Positions 25,592 through 33,337 of a stretch of 64,000 bases of DNA are shown here, piece after piece. Every line of letters starts with the position of its first letter. Position 1 is the first letter of the stretch. Both the position numbers and the translations under genes were made by a program. The notes beneath the pieces were generated by a model, which saw only the letters and a list, made by a program, of their open reading frames with translations, ran no database searches and had not been told where the DNA came from. This stretch comes from Lachnoclostridium phytofermentans (GTDB taxonomy: Bacteria > Bacillota > Clostridia > Lachnospirales > Lachnospiraceae): the NCBI RefSeq assembly GCF_000733755.1, contig NZ_JPOF01000006.1, positions 372,001 through 436,000 on the forward strand, read 5' to 3'.

Positions 25592-27256
25592 TTATTTTGC
25601 CTCATAACCGCTTCCCCATAAGGCAACTCCCTCTTGTGATAATACCGAAAAGGTCATAACATCCTTTTTATTATTTTCATCCCACTGCTTTAAGAAAACA
25701 CCAAGATAAGAAACCCCATCAATCGTTAAGATACAAGTATTGTCACCCTGTAATTCCCATGTTCCATGATAAGCGCCAACAATTGTTTGGTCATCTTTTA
25801 ATATGATATTTTCTGATGTCCTTACCTCATTTGAGATATCATGTTGGTGATTAATGATCTTATAGGCACCTACTACTTCGTCTTTCGTATAGGTTCCAAT
25901 TGTCTCTCCCGTATATCGATATGGTGCAACAACAAACCATCCATCTTCATTCAAAAACATCTGATGTGTTCGAACTTGATGACGCTCTCCGCCACCTTCG
26001 AATCTTGTATGAAAAATAAGAAAATACTTTCCGGTTTCTTCCTCATAAATCGTTGAATTATGACCTGGTGAAACATATCCAATATCTTTTTTCGATTCTT
26101 CTCCATCAATGGATTGAAATCTCCAATTTCCCATTAATTTAGTACCATACTTTTCTGCTGCGCGATCATCAAAGAAACTTCCACTGGAGCCTCGACATAA
26201 AACCATATCATTACCAGCATAATCAAGATACGGACCATCTGGATTTTCCGAGCGGCACACACGAATATTATATCCACCATCCGAAGATAAACCGCCATAG
26301 GAAAGAAACATATAGTAGTAATCTGTTTCTTTGGAGTACTCGACAAAAGCTCCTTCAATTCTAAGATGATTTGCACCCAATAGCTTTTTACCATAGCCAC
26401 TCTCTAATGGAAAACCAGTCGAAGAATTTAGTTCAAGGATATAGATACCACCAGAATAAGAACCATACATCATCCATAAACGACCCTCTTTATCAAAGAA
26501 AACACAAGGGTCTACGACATTGGGATATACCCTGGCGTCGTATTTATCCCCATTTTCACTAGGTTCTGAAGTCATTCCAGACTTTAGGATGATCCCTAGA
26601 TCCTTATACGGTCCCTCAATATTATCTGAAACAGCAACACCAAGAGCAGAAAGTGGGGAACTTCCTTCACAATTACAGTAATACATATAAAACCTACCAT
26701 CCGCTAATTGTATGACATCGGGTGCCCAAAATGTATTGGTTTTTGCCCAAGTAAATGCTTCCTCCATCTCACTCATTGCATCTGGTATTATCTTATTTGT
26801 CTTTGAAACTCCACTGTCTACCATTTCCCAGTTCATTAAATCATTTGATTTTGCTACTGCCAAATGAGAACCAAATATGTAATAGGTATCGTCAACCTTT
26901 AGAATCGAAGGGTCGTGCACAGAAGCATTCGTGAAAGTATGTTGTATGCTTGTAACTGCTTTTAATGGCACGCTTGCTATCATGGTTTGAAACAACGTTT
27001 CTTCCTCCTTGCTTTTTTCCTCTTCCATGCGCTTCTCTTCTTCCTCCTTACGCTTTTCCTCTTCCTCTTTTGTAAGCAGGGATTCGTCTTCCTTCTTCTC
27101 TTCTTTTGTTGGCACCGGTGTCACTGTATCAGTTACGGCTTCCGTCACGTTCGGCTTCGTTGTCGCTAAAGGATCGTCCGGTGCTTTGGTACTACACGCT
27201 GTGATTAGTAGTAAAGCAGCACAACATGTAACAACCATAAGACTTTTCTTTCTCAT
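25592..27256 (-). CDS. GH43 lipoprotein, endo-1,5-alpha-L-arabinanase type
   Basis: The 554-residue lipoprotein has lipobox LITAC (Cys21). A highly charged Lys/Glu linker follows (about 51-87, repeats of EEEEKRK type), probably a long helix that lifts the enzyme off the surface. The GH43 propeller shows Asp115 (VHDPSILK), Asp249 (VVDPCVFF) and Glu301 (RIEGAFVEY), with spacing close to that of Bacillus AbnB/Abn2. GHNSTIYEEETGKYFLIFHTRF is also arabinanase-like. Residues about 455-554 match the beta-barrel C-terminal domain found in that subgroup. It should cut arabinan backbones outside the cell. It is downstream of the 77-residue membrane protein on the promoter at 27670-27697, separated from it by a structured repeat (27302-27355). 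Confidence 0.88.
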   Translation of the reverse strand: MRKKSLMVVTCCAALLLITACSTKAPDDPLATTKPNVTEAVTDTVTPVPTKEEKKEDESLLTKEEEEKRKEEEEKRMEEEKSKEEETLFQTMIASVPLKAVTSIQHTFTNASVHDPSILKVDDTYYIFGSHLAVAKSNDLMNWEMVDSGVSKTNKIIPDAMSEMEEAFTWAKTNTFWAPDVIQLADGRFYMYYCNCEGSSPLSALGVAVSDNIEGPYKDLGIILKSGMTSEPSENGDKYDARVYPNVVDPCVFFDKEGRLWMMYGSYSGGIYILELNSSTGFPLESGYGKKLLGANHLRIEGAFVEYSKETDYYYMFLSYGGLSSDGGYNIRVCRSENPDGPYLDYAGNDMVLCRGSSGSFFDDRAAEKYGTKLMGNWRFQSIDGEESKKDIGYVSPGHNSTIYEEETGKYFLIFHTRFEGGGERHQVRTHQMFLNEDGWFVVAPYRYTGETIGTYTKDEVVGAYKIINHQHDISNEVRTSENIILKDDQTIVGAYHGTWELQGDNTCILTIDGVSYLGVFLKQWDENNKKDVMTFSVLSQEGVALWGSGYEAK

Positions 27257-27301
27257 AAATCTTCTCCTCCATTCTCACGTATGTCACATATAATATTATT
27301 A

Positions 27302-27355
27302 AATCTCCATTCTGTCTTATCTTGCGAATTTAGGTGGCAGCACAAATTCGTATGT
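27302..27355 (-). repeat. Structured leader repeat with pseudoknot potential, copy 1
   Basis: It aligns to 30592-30646 with 46 identical positions of 55 and one gap. Segments CTGTC (27312-27316) and GGCAG (27336-27340) can pair with one G-U, and CGAATTT (27325-27331) and AAATTCG (27344-27350) pair perfectly; the two helices interleave. It lies 46 bases before the GH43 lipoprotein ATG. Confidence 0.75.
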
Positions 27356-27368
27356 CTAGATTTTCACG

Positions 27369-27602
27369 TTACCTTCCTACTTTTTTCTTACGATAAATCC
27401 GATATAGAGTTGCTACTATTGAAATAATAAGTGAAATAATAAATATTTGATTGAATGTTATAGAAAACACTGCATGGAAGACAAATGTTACAACGAAAGA
27501 CAACAACATGCAATAAGCAAAGCATACAAGTAGAAATAATAGATGGAACACTACTTCCTTTATCTCCTCATACTTCTCTGAAAAACCTCTATTATCACGC
27601 AT
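27369..27602 (-). CDS. Small membrane protein of unknown function
   Basis: The 77-residue protein has two membrane helices (about 19-46 and 50-68), a charged N-terminus (RDNRGFSEKYEEIKE) and a basic end (YRKKKVGR). AAGGAG lies 8 bases before the ATG, and a strong promoter lies 60 bases upstream, so it is a real gene. I do not recognise the family. It is the first gene of a two-gene transcript with the arabinanase lipoprotein. Confidence 0.65.
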   Translation of the reverse strand: MRDNRGFSEKYEEIKEVVFHLLFLLVCFAYCMLLSFVVTFVFHAVFSITFNQIFIISLIISIVATLYRIYRKKKVGR

Positions 27603-27669
27603 TTACACACTCCTTTCCGCACACATTCTTCTGCATATTGTATAGTTTTCCTTCTTTTCTTATAGGCAC

Positions 27670-27697
27670 ATTATACCTTTTTCACAATAATAGTCAA
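27670..27697 (-). promoter_or_regulatory. Promoter of the small membrane protein-arabinanase transcript
   Basis: On the minus strand TTGACT (27697-27692) and a perfect TATAAT (27675-27670) are 16 bases apart, about 65 bases before the 77-residue gene. It diverges from the GH51 lipoprotein gene at 27784. Confidence 0.65.
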
Positions 27698-27783
27698 TAT
27701 ATCCATTGCATTTTATTTCAGTATATTATAAAATATTCAATAATTTAATGAATGTTTAGATACAACATATAGGAGGTTTCTTC

Positions 27784-29916
27784 ATGAAAAAGAGAACATT
27801 ACTTAGTTTCCTTGCTCTTACTCTCACGGTTCCATTATTATTTGCTTGTAAGAAAACTGACCATACAAGTAATCCACTAATTACCGAAGTACCTACACCA
27901 ACTGTAACCATGCAAGCGACACAGTCAAAAGAATTTATAACTGATTATCTCTTAACGATTGATTCTATGACTGGCTATGATATTAGCGAGTTATTATATG
28001 GATTATTTTTAGAAGATATTAATTATGCAGTGGATGGAGGACTTTATACAGAAATGGTGAAAAACCGTTCTTTCGAATACGGTTCCATGGCAAAAGGAGA
28101 AAATCTTCACGGTTGGAGTGCGGATCAGGATTTGGAGTATCGCGTAACAGACGGTAGCCTAGACCACTCTTATTTAAATCAGAACAATACCCATTATCTA
28201 AGTATTAGAAATACCACAGAATCTGAGTTATCAATCAAAAACTCTGGTTTTTTAGATGGTATGACGATTGAAGAAGGAGCCAATTATGAGTTTAGTGGAT
28301 ACTTTCGTTCGAAAGAGGGGATTTCTTCCTTACAGATACTTTTAATAGATGAATCTGGCAATCTCTATGCAAGTGCCTCCATTCCTGAAATTACAAAAGA
28401 ATTTCGTAAATATGAGGTGACATTAACCGCTTTAGCAAGCGCTCCCTCTTCTTTTGGGGTTTCACTATACGTTGTCTTTGGTAAAGGCCAAATGGATGCC
28501 GATATGTTATCCTTATTTCCACAAGATACTTACAAAGGCAGAAAGAATGGGCTTCGAAAAGACTTAAGCTTAGCTTTAGAGGAGCTATCCCCTGCTTTTC
28601 TTCGTTTCCCCGGTGGTTGTGTGGTGGAAGGGGAAACTTTAGAAAATTCCTACAACTGGAAGAATTCTATTGGAAATGGGATACCATTTGAGATCAACGG
28701 TTCTGTTACATACGGTGATGTCGCAACCAGACCTCTATCAGAAAACTTATGGGGAGATCAAAACTCTTCTTCCAATCACCCTTACTATATGACTTATGGA
28801 CTTGGTTTCTATGAATATTTCCTTCTTTGTGAAGACCTTGGAAGTGAACCGGTACCTATCGTAAACGCTGGACTCTCCTGTCTTATTCAAGGGGCCAGAA
28901 AAGTTGGAACCCCAGCAGATGCCTTACCGATTGATAGCGAAGAATTTTATCAGTACATACAAGATGCTCTGGATTTGGTGGAGTTTTGTAAAGGAGATGA
29001 GACTACTACATGGGGAGCAATTCGTATCGCCATGGGACATAAAGAGCCATTTCCTCTTAACTATATCGGAATAGGAAATGAGCAATGGGGTACCATTTAT
29101 TTCGAACGATATGAACAATTCGTCAAGGCATTTGAAAAAGCAGCCCTTGAAAAACCAGAGCTATACAAAGACATTCAATTAATTGTCGCAAATGGACCAG
29201 TTGCTTCCGATACCTATGCATGGAAGAAAATCAAATTATATGGTACTGAGTATGCAGGCTTAGTAGATGAACATTATTACATGGCACCTTCTTGGTTTTT
29301 AAGTAATACCAAGCGTTATGATTCTTATGACCGAAATAGCGTCCCAGTATTCCTTGGAGAATATGCAGCGAAATCAAATAACCTTGAAGCTGCCTTAGCG
29401 GAAGCAGCATTTATGACCGGTATCGAACGCAATGGTGATATTGTGAAGCTAGCTTCCTATGCACCACTGTTTGGCAATAGTATATCTTATCAATGGACTC
29501 CTGATCTTATCTGGTTTAAGAGTGGTGTTGTGTGGAAATCCGTGAACTACTATGTACAGCAGCTCTTCTCAACCAATGTAGCCAAACAAGTGATTCCTTC
29601 CACTCTAACAGGAAATCAAAGTAAACTTACTAACGAATCATTTTATCAAGTTTGTGGAATCGATGAAAACCAAGATATAATTCTAAAGCTAGTAAATACT
29701 TCAGACAAATCAATTGATATCACCATCCGTATACCGGAATTAAAGGAAACGAAGGCCTTTGTTACTACACTATCCTCAGAATCCTTAACCGATATGAATA
29801 CAGTGGTTAATCCGAAATTAATTGCTCCAGTGGATGCATCCATCATCGCTTCAGAAGAATTTATCTATCAAATGCCAAAGTATTGTGTAGCTATTCTTCG
29901 AATTCCTACAAAGTAA
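27784..29916 (+). CDS. Alpha-L-arabinofuranosidase, GH51, surface lipoprotein
   Basis: The 710-residue lipoprotein has lipobox LLFAC (Cys22). Residues about 90-240 form a CBM4-like beta-sandwich inserted between the first GH51 strand (LYGLFLEDINYAVDGGLYTEMVKNRSFEYG) and the barrel. Catalysis is assigned to Glu433 (IGNEQWG) and Glu526 (FLGEYAA). A C-terminal beta domain covers about 600-710. This modular type releases arabinose from polymeric arabinan or arabinoxylan outside the cell, complementing the intracellular GH51 at 22393. An AGGAGG site lies 7 bases before the ATG. It diverges from the small membrane protein-arabinanase transcript and converges on yitT. Confidence 0.9.
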   Translation: MKKRTLLSFLALTLTVPLLFACKKTDHTSNPLITEVPTPTVTMQATQSKEFITDYLLTIDSMTGYDISELLYGLFLEDINYAVDGGLYTEMVKNRSFEYGSMAKGENLHGWSADQDLEYRVTDGSLDHSYLNQNNTHYLSIRNTTESELSIKNSGFLDGMTIEEGANYEFSGYFRSKEGISSLQILLIDESGNLYASASIPEITKEFRKYEVTLTALASAPSSFGVSLYVVFGKGQMDADMLSLFPQDTYKGRKNGLRKDLSLALEELSPAFLRFPGGCVVEGETLENSYNWKNSIGNGIPFEINGSVTYGDVATRPLSENLWGDQNSSSNHPYYMTYGLGFYEYFLLCEDLGSEPVPIVNAGLSCLIQGARKVGTPADALPIDSEEFYQYIQDALDLVEFCKGDETTTWGAIRIAMGHKEPFPLNYIGIGNEQWGTIYFERYEQFVKAFEKAALEKPELYKDIQLIVANGPVASDTYAWKKIKLYGTEYAGLVDEHYYMAPSWFLSNTKRYDSYDRNSVPVFLGEYAAKSNNLEAALAEAAFMTGIERNGDIVKLASYAPLFGNSISYQWTPDLIWFKSGVVWKSVNYYVQQLFSTNVAKQVIPSTLTGNQSKLTNESFYQVCGIDENQDIILKLVNTSDKSIDITIRIPELKETKAFVTTLSSESLTDMNTVVNPKLIAPVDASIIASEEFIYQMPKYCVAILRIPTK

Positions 29917-29967
29917 TTCGAAATTAATACAACTACCGCTATGCTCTGATATGTTCTACTTTAAGAC

Positions 29968-30588
29968 TTAACAGGTAGCAACTTCCTCCTTTTCTTTATG
30001 AATACGTCCAATAATAAAGGAGGATAATGTCACAGTGATAAAAGAGTAAAAGATTTTTTGTACTGGTATATAGGTCAAAGACAGTAATAAAACTACAAAA
30101 TCAGTTGCAAAATATGCTTTCGAAATATTACATCCAGAAAGTTTTGCAATGATTAGCGCAAGTGCATCATCACCGCCAGAAGCTCCGCCCATTCGAACAA
30201 CAAGACCTACACCAATACCGACAAATAATCCACCTACAATAGCTGCAAGTAATGGCATACCGCTTAAATCGGGGATTACAAATCCAATATGTTCAAAAAT
30301 GTTATAAAAGAAGGAAAATCCTACGCTTGCAACTAATGCGTTCTTTAAAAATTCCTTGCCTAACAGCTTATATCCAATAAAATAACATAAGGAATCCAGA
30401 CATATTCCTGTTATTCCTGGTGAAATTCCTGTCCAGTGTTTTAGTAGTAATACCATTCCGAGTACACCGCCCTCTGTTATATTACTTTGGCTGTGTACAT
30501 TAAATAAACCAAATGCTAGTATAGCAACGCCTAATAAAAGGATACTATAGTGCTTGATTGTATCCTTGCTTATTTTAACTTTCTTCAT
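29968..30588 (-). CDS. YitT-family (DUF161) membrane protein
   Basis: The 206-residue protein has five or six membrane helices and the family segments SNITEGGVLGMVLLLKHWTGISPGITG and VRMGGASGGDDALALIIAKL. It lacks the C-terminal DUF2179 domain of full-length YitT proteins (about 280 residues). The frame extends to an ATG at 30636, but those extra 16 codons lie inside a non-coding repeat; ATG 30588 has GGAG 7 bases upstream and is preferred. Function in the family is unclear. A divergent MerR regulator and a 19-base-spaced promoter suggest induction by that regulator. Confidence 0.82.
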   Translation of the reverse strand: MKKVKISKDTIKHYSILLLGVAILAFGLFNVHSQSNITEGGVLGMVLLLKHWTGISPGITGICLDSLCYFIGYKLLGKEFLKNALVASVGFSFFYNIFEHIGFVIPDLSGMPLLAAIVGGLFVGIGVGLVVRMGGASGGDDALALIIAKLSGCNISKAYFATDFVVLLLSLTYIPVQKIFYSFITVTLSSFIIGRIHKEKEEVATC

Positions 30589-30591
30589 TAT

Positions 30592-30646
30592 AATCTCCAT
30601 TCTGTCGCAATCCTGCGAATTTGAGCGACAGCACAAATTCGTGTGT
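30592..30646 (-). repeat. Structured leader repeat with pseudoknot potential, copy 2
   Basis: CTGTCGC (30602-30608) pairs with GCGACAG (30625-30631), and CGAATTTG (30616-30623) with CAAATTCG (30634-30641); the helices interleave. On the transcript strand its end contains the GGAG ribosome site of yitT, so folding could affect translation. It matches 27302-27355. Confidence 0.75.
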
Positions 30647-30722
30647 GAAATATTTTAATTTTTACACTAACCTCCACGTATACTTATCTACAAGATATAA
30701 GAAATCCATACATATGATTTTC

Positions 30723-30765
30723 TTGACATGATATACTATAAAGGATATAGTAACTATATTGTCAA
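30723..30765. promoter_or_regulatory. Face-to-face MerR-type promoters between yitT and merR
   Basis: On the plus strand TTGACA (30723-30728), 17 bases and TATAGT (30746-30751) serve the MerR gene. On the minus strand TTGACA (30765-30760), 19 bases and TATAGT (30740-30735) serve yitT. The 19-base spacing is the mark of MerR-activated promoters. A dyad ACTATA-N5-TATAGT (30735-30751) lies at the centre, where a MerR dimer would bind. Confidence 0.75.
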
Positions 30766-30837
30766 GAAAAAAATAGAGATACTTTTTTCTTAAAAACAAA
30801 GATACTTTTTGGTATAAAATGGAGGTATTTATTTTTC

Positions 30838-31671
30838 ATGAATACGAAGTTTACTGTCGGTGAAATCGCTAAATTAAGCGGATTATCCAAACAAGCACTA
30901 ATCTATTATGATAAGGAGGATGTGTTTAAACCAAAAATAATCGACTCAAATAATGGCTACCGTTATTACACAGCTGATCAAATTGAAGTATTAGACAGTA
31001 TCTTAATACTGAAGGAAATCGGGTTATCCTTAAAGGAAATCAAAGAATTTATGAGCCATCGTAATAGTAATAATGCAGTGGCTTTATTAAAAAATCAACA
31101 GCAGGAAATTAAACGTAAAATAAAACAACTCTCCTTAATCGAAAAAAGGTTGGAATATAAATTAAGAACATTGGAAGAATTTGACCGCGTTAGTGAGCAT
31201 GTTCAAATTTTTACATTAGATAAAACTCAATATTTAGCAATCGAACCCGTATCTGCTCCAAATGGACTGATAGAAGTTGATATAGCCTTAAAAAGTTTGC
31301 TAACCAAAGCGAATTATCTTAATTATCCATATTATTATCAAATTGGCGATATGGTTTCCAAAGATAATTTGTTATCTGGTAATTTTATCTGCTTTCAGTA
31401 TGCATTTCTTCCGCTTCAAATCGAACCGGAACATGGCAGCTACCATAAAAAAACAAAAGGACTTTATGCAAGATGCTATCACCAAGGACCATATAAAAAT
31501 ATCACAGAAACCTATCAATTCCTTTTAGATTATATTAAAAAGGAAGGCTATCAAATAGCCTCCCCTTCCTATGAGTATTGTATTTTAGATAGCTTAACTA
31601 CAAAAAAATCGGAGGATTATGTTACTGAGATACAAATAAAAATAGAAAAGGCATTTGTAGAAAAAGGATAG
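30838..31671 (+). CDS. MerR-family regulator with GyrI-like effector domain
   Basis: The 277-residue protein starts with a MerR winged helix (FTVGEIAKLSGLSKQALIYYDKEDVFKP and NGYRYYTADQIEVLDSILILKEIGLSLKEIK), a dimerising coiled coil (about 82-115), and a C-terminal GyrI-like domain of the BmrR type (about 120-277, with LYARCYHQGPYKNITETYQFLLDYI). Such regulators activate exporters on binding lipophilic compounds. GGAGG is 12 bases from the ATG, a long spacing, but the other nearby ATG is out of frame. It probably activates yitT through the shared promoter region. Confidence 0.85.
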   Translation: MNTKFTVGEIAKLSGLSKQALIYYDKEDVFKPKIIDSNNGYRYYTADQIEVLDSILILKEIGLSLKEIKEFMSHRNSNNAVALLKNQQQEIKRKIKQLSLIEKRLEYKLRTLEEFDRVSEHVQIFTLDKTQYLAIEPVSAPNGLIEVDIALKSLLTKANYLNYPYYYQIGDMVSKDNLLSGNFICFQYAFLPLQIEPEHGSYHKKTKGLYARCYHQGPYKNITETYQFLLDYIKKEGYQIASPSYEYCILDSLTTKKSEDYVTEIQIKIEKAFVEKG

Positions 31672-31721
31672 AAATCCAGTACTTTATTACACTTGGATCC
31701 CTATCCCTATCTTTATTCTTA

Positions 31722-32279
31722 TCAACTCTCACGAAACATCCTAGCATATACCGGAATATAGAGTAGAAACGATAACGCAAGAAAAGCCCCTGTAATTATC
31801 ATCAACAAATTAACCCAAACAACCTTCATGGTTGGAAATGCAATTAAAATCAGCATGGTAACATAAAATACTGCGGTGGAAACCTTACCAAACCACATAG
31901 CGCCATCAAGCTTTTTGTTTCTTTTTAGCAGAAGGAATCCACAGATTCCCATCGTACATTCTTTTACAGCAAATAATATCACTAGTAAAAACATGCCTTT
32001 TACTCGAAACATCGTACATAATAGAATAGCTGTTTGCGTAAGTTTATCCGCTATGGGATCAATCGCTTTTCCAAGCTCTGTCACCTGATTAAATTTTCTT
32101 GCAATATAACCATCCAAAAGATCGGTTATGCCCGCAATCAATAAAAAGGATGCCGCTATATAATAATCTCTCGAATTCTCTGCTCTTAGATAACTAACTA
32201 CAAAGCATGGAATCAATAGAAAACGAACATAGCACAAAATATTAGGTATGTTAAATACCTCTTTTGCAGTTACTTTCAT
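31722..32279 (-). CDS. pgsA: CDP-diacylglycerol-glycerol-3-phosphate 3-phosphatidyltransferase
   Basis: The 185-residue membrane enzyme makes phosphatidylglycerol phosphate. The CDP-alcohol phosphotransferase signature is complete: Asp56-Gly57, Ala60-Arg61, Gly70, Asp74 and Asp78 in DGYIARKFNQVTELGKAIDP and onward. Four or more hydrophobic segments follow. The N-terminal NIPNILCYVRFLLIPCFV is typical of PgsA. A cardiolipin synthase of the same fold is possible, but sequence and length favour PgsA. It is transcribed alone, between the MerR gene (convergent) and a strong hairpin. Confidence 0.85.
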   Translation of the reverse strand: MKVTAKEVFNIPNILCYVRFLLIPCFVVSYLRAENSRDYYIAASFLLIAGITDLLDGYIARKFNQVTELGKAIDPIADKLTQTAILLCTMFRVKGMFLLVILFAVKECTMGICGFLLLKRNKKLDGAMWFGKVSTAVFYVTMLILIAFPTMKVVWVNLLMIITGAFLALSFLLYIPVYARMFRES

Positions 32280-32328
32280 AAAATCACCCTTACCTCTCTT
32301 ACTTTATTTTTATTCAATTTATTATACA

Positions 32329-32376
32329 AAATCCCATCATAGAAATCTTAGATGTAAGATTTCTATGATGGGATTT
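32329..32376 (-). terminator. Terminator of the DUF2089 operon
   Basis: A 22-base perfect stem (32329-32350 with 32355-32376) with loop GATG is followed on the minus strand by TTTTGTAT. It separates the DUF2089 transcript from pgsA. Confidence 0.85.
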
Positions 32377-32389
32377 CCTTCGTTTTTTC

Positions 32390-32527
32390 TCACTCTAAGT
32401 CTTGGATATTCATCTTTTTTAGCTCATCGCTCTTTTTATACTGTTCTCTGCATGCAATATAAATTGCTATAAAAATAATAGTTGGGATATTCATAAGTAT
32501 AAGCGCTGGTAACATCGATAAGAGCAT
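32390..32527 (-). CDS. 45-residue single-span membrane protein (SigY anti-sigma component-like)
   Basis: An ATG at 32527 opens a 45-codon frame ending TGA at 32390, 9 bases after the DUF2089 stop. The sequence starts LLSMLPALILMNIP, continues with the hydrophobic TIIFIAIYIAC, and ends with a charged tail containing KKSDELKKMNIQDLE. Short proteins of this shape next to DUF2089 genes are often annotated as sigma-Y anti-sigma factor components; I infer this from the arrangement and pattern. The ribosome site (AGG) is weak, so translation may be coupled to DUF2089. The 22-base terminator stem follows at once. Confidence 0.7.
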   Translation of the reverse strand: MLLSMLPALILMNIPTIIFIAIYIACREQYKKSDELKKMNIQDLE

Positions 32528-32536
32528 AGTACCTAA

Positions 32537-32845
32537 TCAGCCATTTGAATTCTCCTTCCCAAATTTTCTGTATTCAGATATCAAAATCTTCGCGGTATCA
32601 AAATCAATCTTATCGTTTACTGCAAGACGTTTTATCAGGGCAACATACGGATCATTCGTAGTATCTTCACTAATCTTAATTTTTTGAATTAACTTATCCA
32701 GCCTTAACCTCACGGTCGGGTAGGTGACACTGTATTGATTGGCTATCTCTTTTAACGAACCAGAAGCGAGTATAAATTTTTTTATAAATGCTATATCTTC
32801 GTCTTCTAAGTTTTCCATCCATTCAGGAACTACTTCAATTGCCAT
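32537..32845 (-). CDS. DUF2089-family DNA-binding-like protein
   Basis: The 102-residue protein has a helix-turn-helix-like centre (FIKKFILASGSLKEIANQYSVTYPTVRLRLDKLIQKI) that resembles sigma region 4 or small regulators. The N-terminal zinc-ribbon part seen in longer DUF2089 proteins is absent. AAAGGAGGG lies 7 bases before the ATG. A perfect dyad between its own -35 and -10 suggests it may regulate itself. It shares a transcript with the 45-residue membrane protein. Confidence 0.75.
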   Translation of the reverse strand: MAIEVVPEWMENLEDEDIAFIKKFILASGSLKEIANQYSVTYPTVRLRLDKLIQKIKISEDTTNDPYVALIKRLAVNDKIDFDTAKILISEYRKFGKENSNG

Positions 32846-32869
32846 TCTATCCCTCCTTTAATTATATTA

Positions 32870-32898
32870 AGTTTATACTTTAATATTATTAAAGTCAA
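32870..32898 (-). promoter_or_regulatory. Promoter with embedded dyad for the DUF2089 operon
   Basis: On the minus strand TTGACT (32898-32893) and TAAACT (32875-32870) are 17 bases apart. ACTTTAAT-N3-ATTAAAGT (32877-32895) fills the spacer and overlaps the -35, an ideal repressor position. Confidence 0.6.
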
Positions 32899-33101
32899 TA
32901 CTACACTATATTCTAATTAAATTTAAGTATTTTGATTTCATTTACTAAGCTGAATCTGTCTAAAGTAAAACATAGTCAAAATTTATACAAATAAATAAGA
33001 AATAATACTTAATAAGTTCCATATAAAGGTATTTTATATTTGTCATTTTTCCTTTAGTCCTATATTTTTCACTAATATTTTGTAATTTTTCAAATTTAAG
33101 G

Positions 33102-33130
33102 TTGATTTCTATGTTTTATTGTGTTATATA
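33102..33130 (+). promoter_or_regulatory. Promoter of the flavoprotein gene
   Basis: TTGATT (33102-33107), 17 bases, TATATA (33125-33130). It predicts a leader of about 200 bases, which contains the tandem repeats and the G-free tract. The rest of the 492-base gap (32846-33337) is A/T-rich with nothing else recognisable. Confidence 0.5.
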
Positions 33131-33140
33131 TTTAACATAC

Positions 33141-33173
33141 CATGTTCTATTACATGTTCTAAAACACGTTCTA
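33141..33173. repeat. Three tandem 12-base repeats at the flavoprotein start site
   Basis: CATGTTCTA at 33141, CATGTTCTA at 33153 and CACGTTCTA at 33165 repeat with an exact 12-base period, beginning about 10 bases after the -10 box. Placement at the transcription start suggests a repressor binding array. Confidence 0.6.
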
Positions 33174-33314
33174 CTTTAAATACTAATTTTATTATTTATT
33201 ATTTATTACCTTTATTTATTACTTTTTATTTTTTACTTTTATTTTTTACCTTTTATTTTTACTTTCTATTAATTAATTTCCATTTATTACTTTTTAACTT
33301 TATCACTTTTATTA
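33169..33314 (+). other. G-free leader tract of 146 bases
   Basis: No G occurs from 33169 to 33314 on the transcript strand. The tract is made of short T-rich units such as TTTTTACTTTTA. It ends 24 bases before the ATG of the flavoprotein gene, where the GGAGG site appears. Such RNA would be nearly unstructured. Confidence 0.7.
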
Positions 33315-33337
33315 GGATTTAAATTACTGGAGGATTT

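Noticed and set aside
26987-27293. Two overlapping plus-strand frames rich in Leu/Phe or Ser
   Set aside because: They are antisense to the Lys/Glu-rich linker and signal peptide of the GH43 lipoprotein.
30589-30636. N-terminal extension of the YitT frame
   Set aside because: It encodes the structured repeat shared with 27302-27355, and a better start with GGAG spacing lies at 30588.
33180-33310. T-rich repeated units considered as a CRISPR array or replication origin
   Set aside because: Units are irregular and lack unique spacers, palindromic repeats or DnaA-box-like arrays; described as a G-free leader instead.
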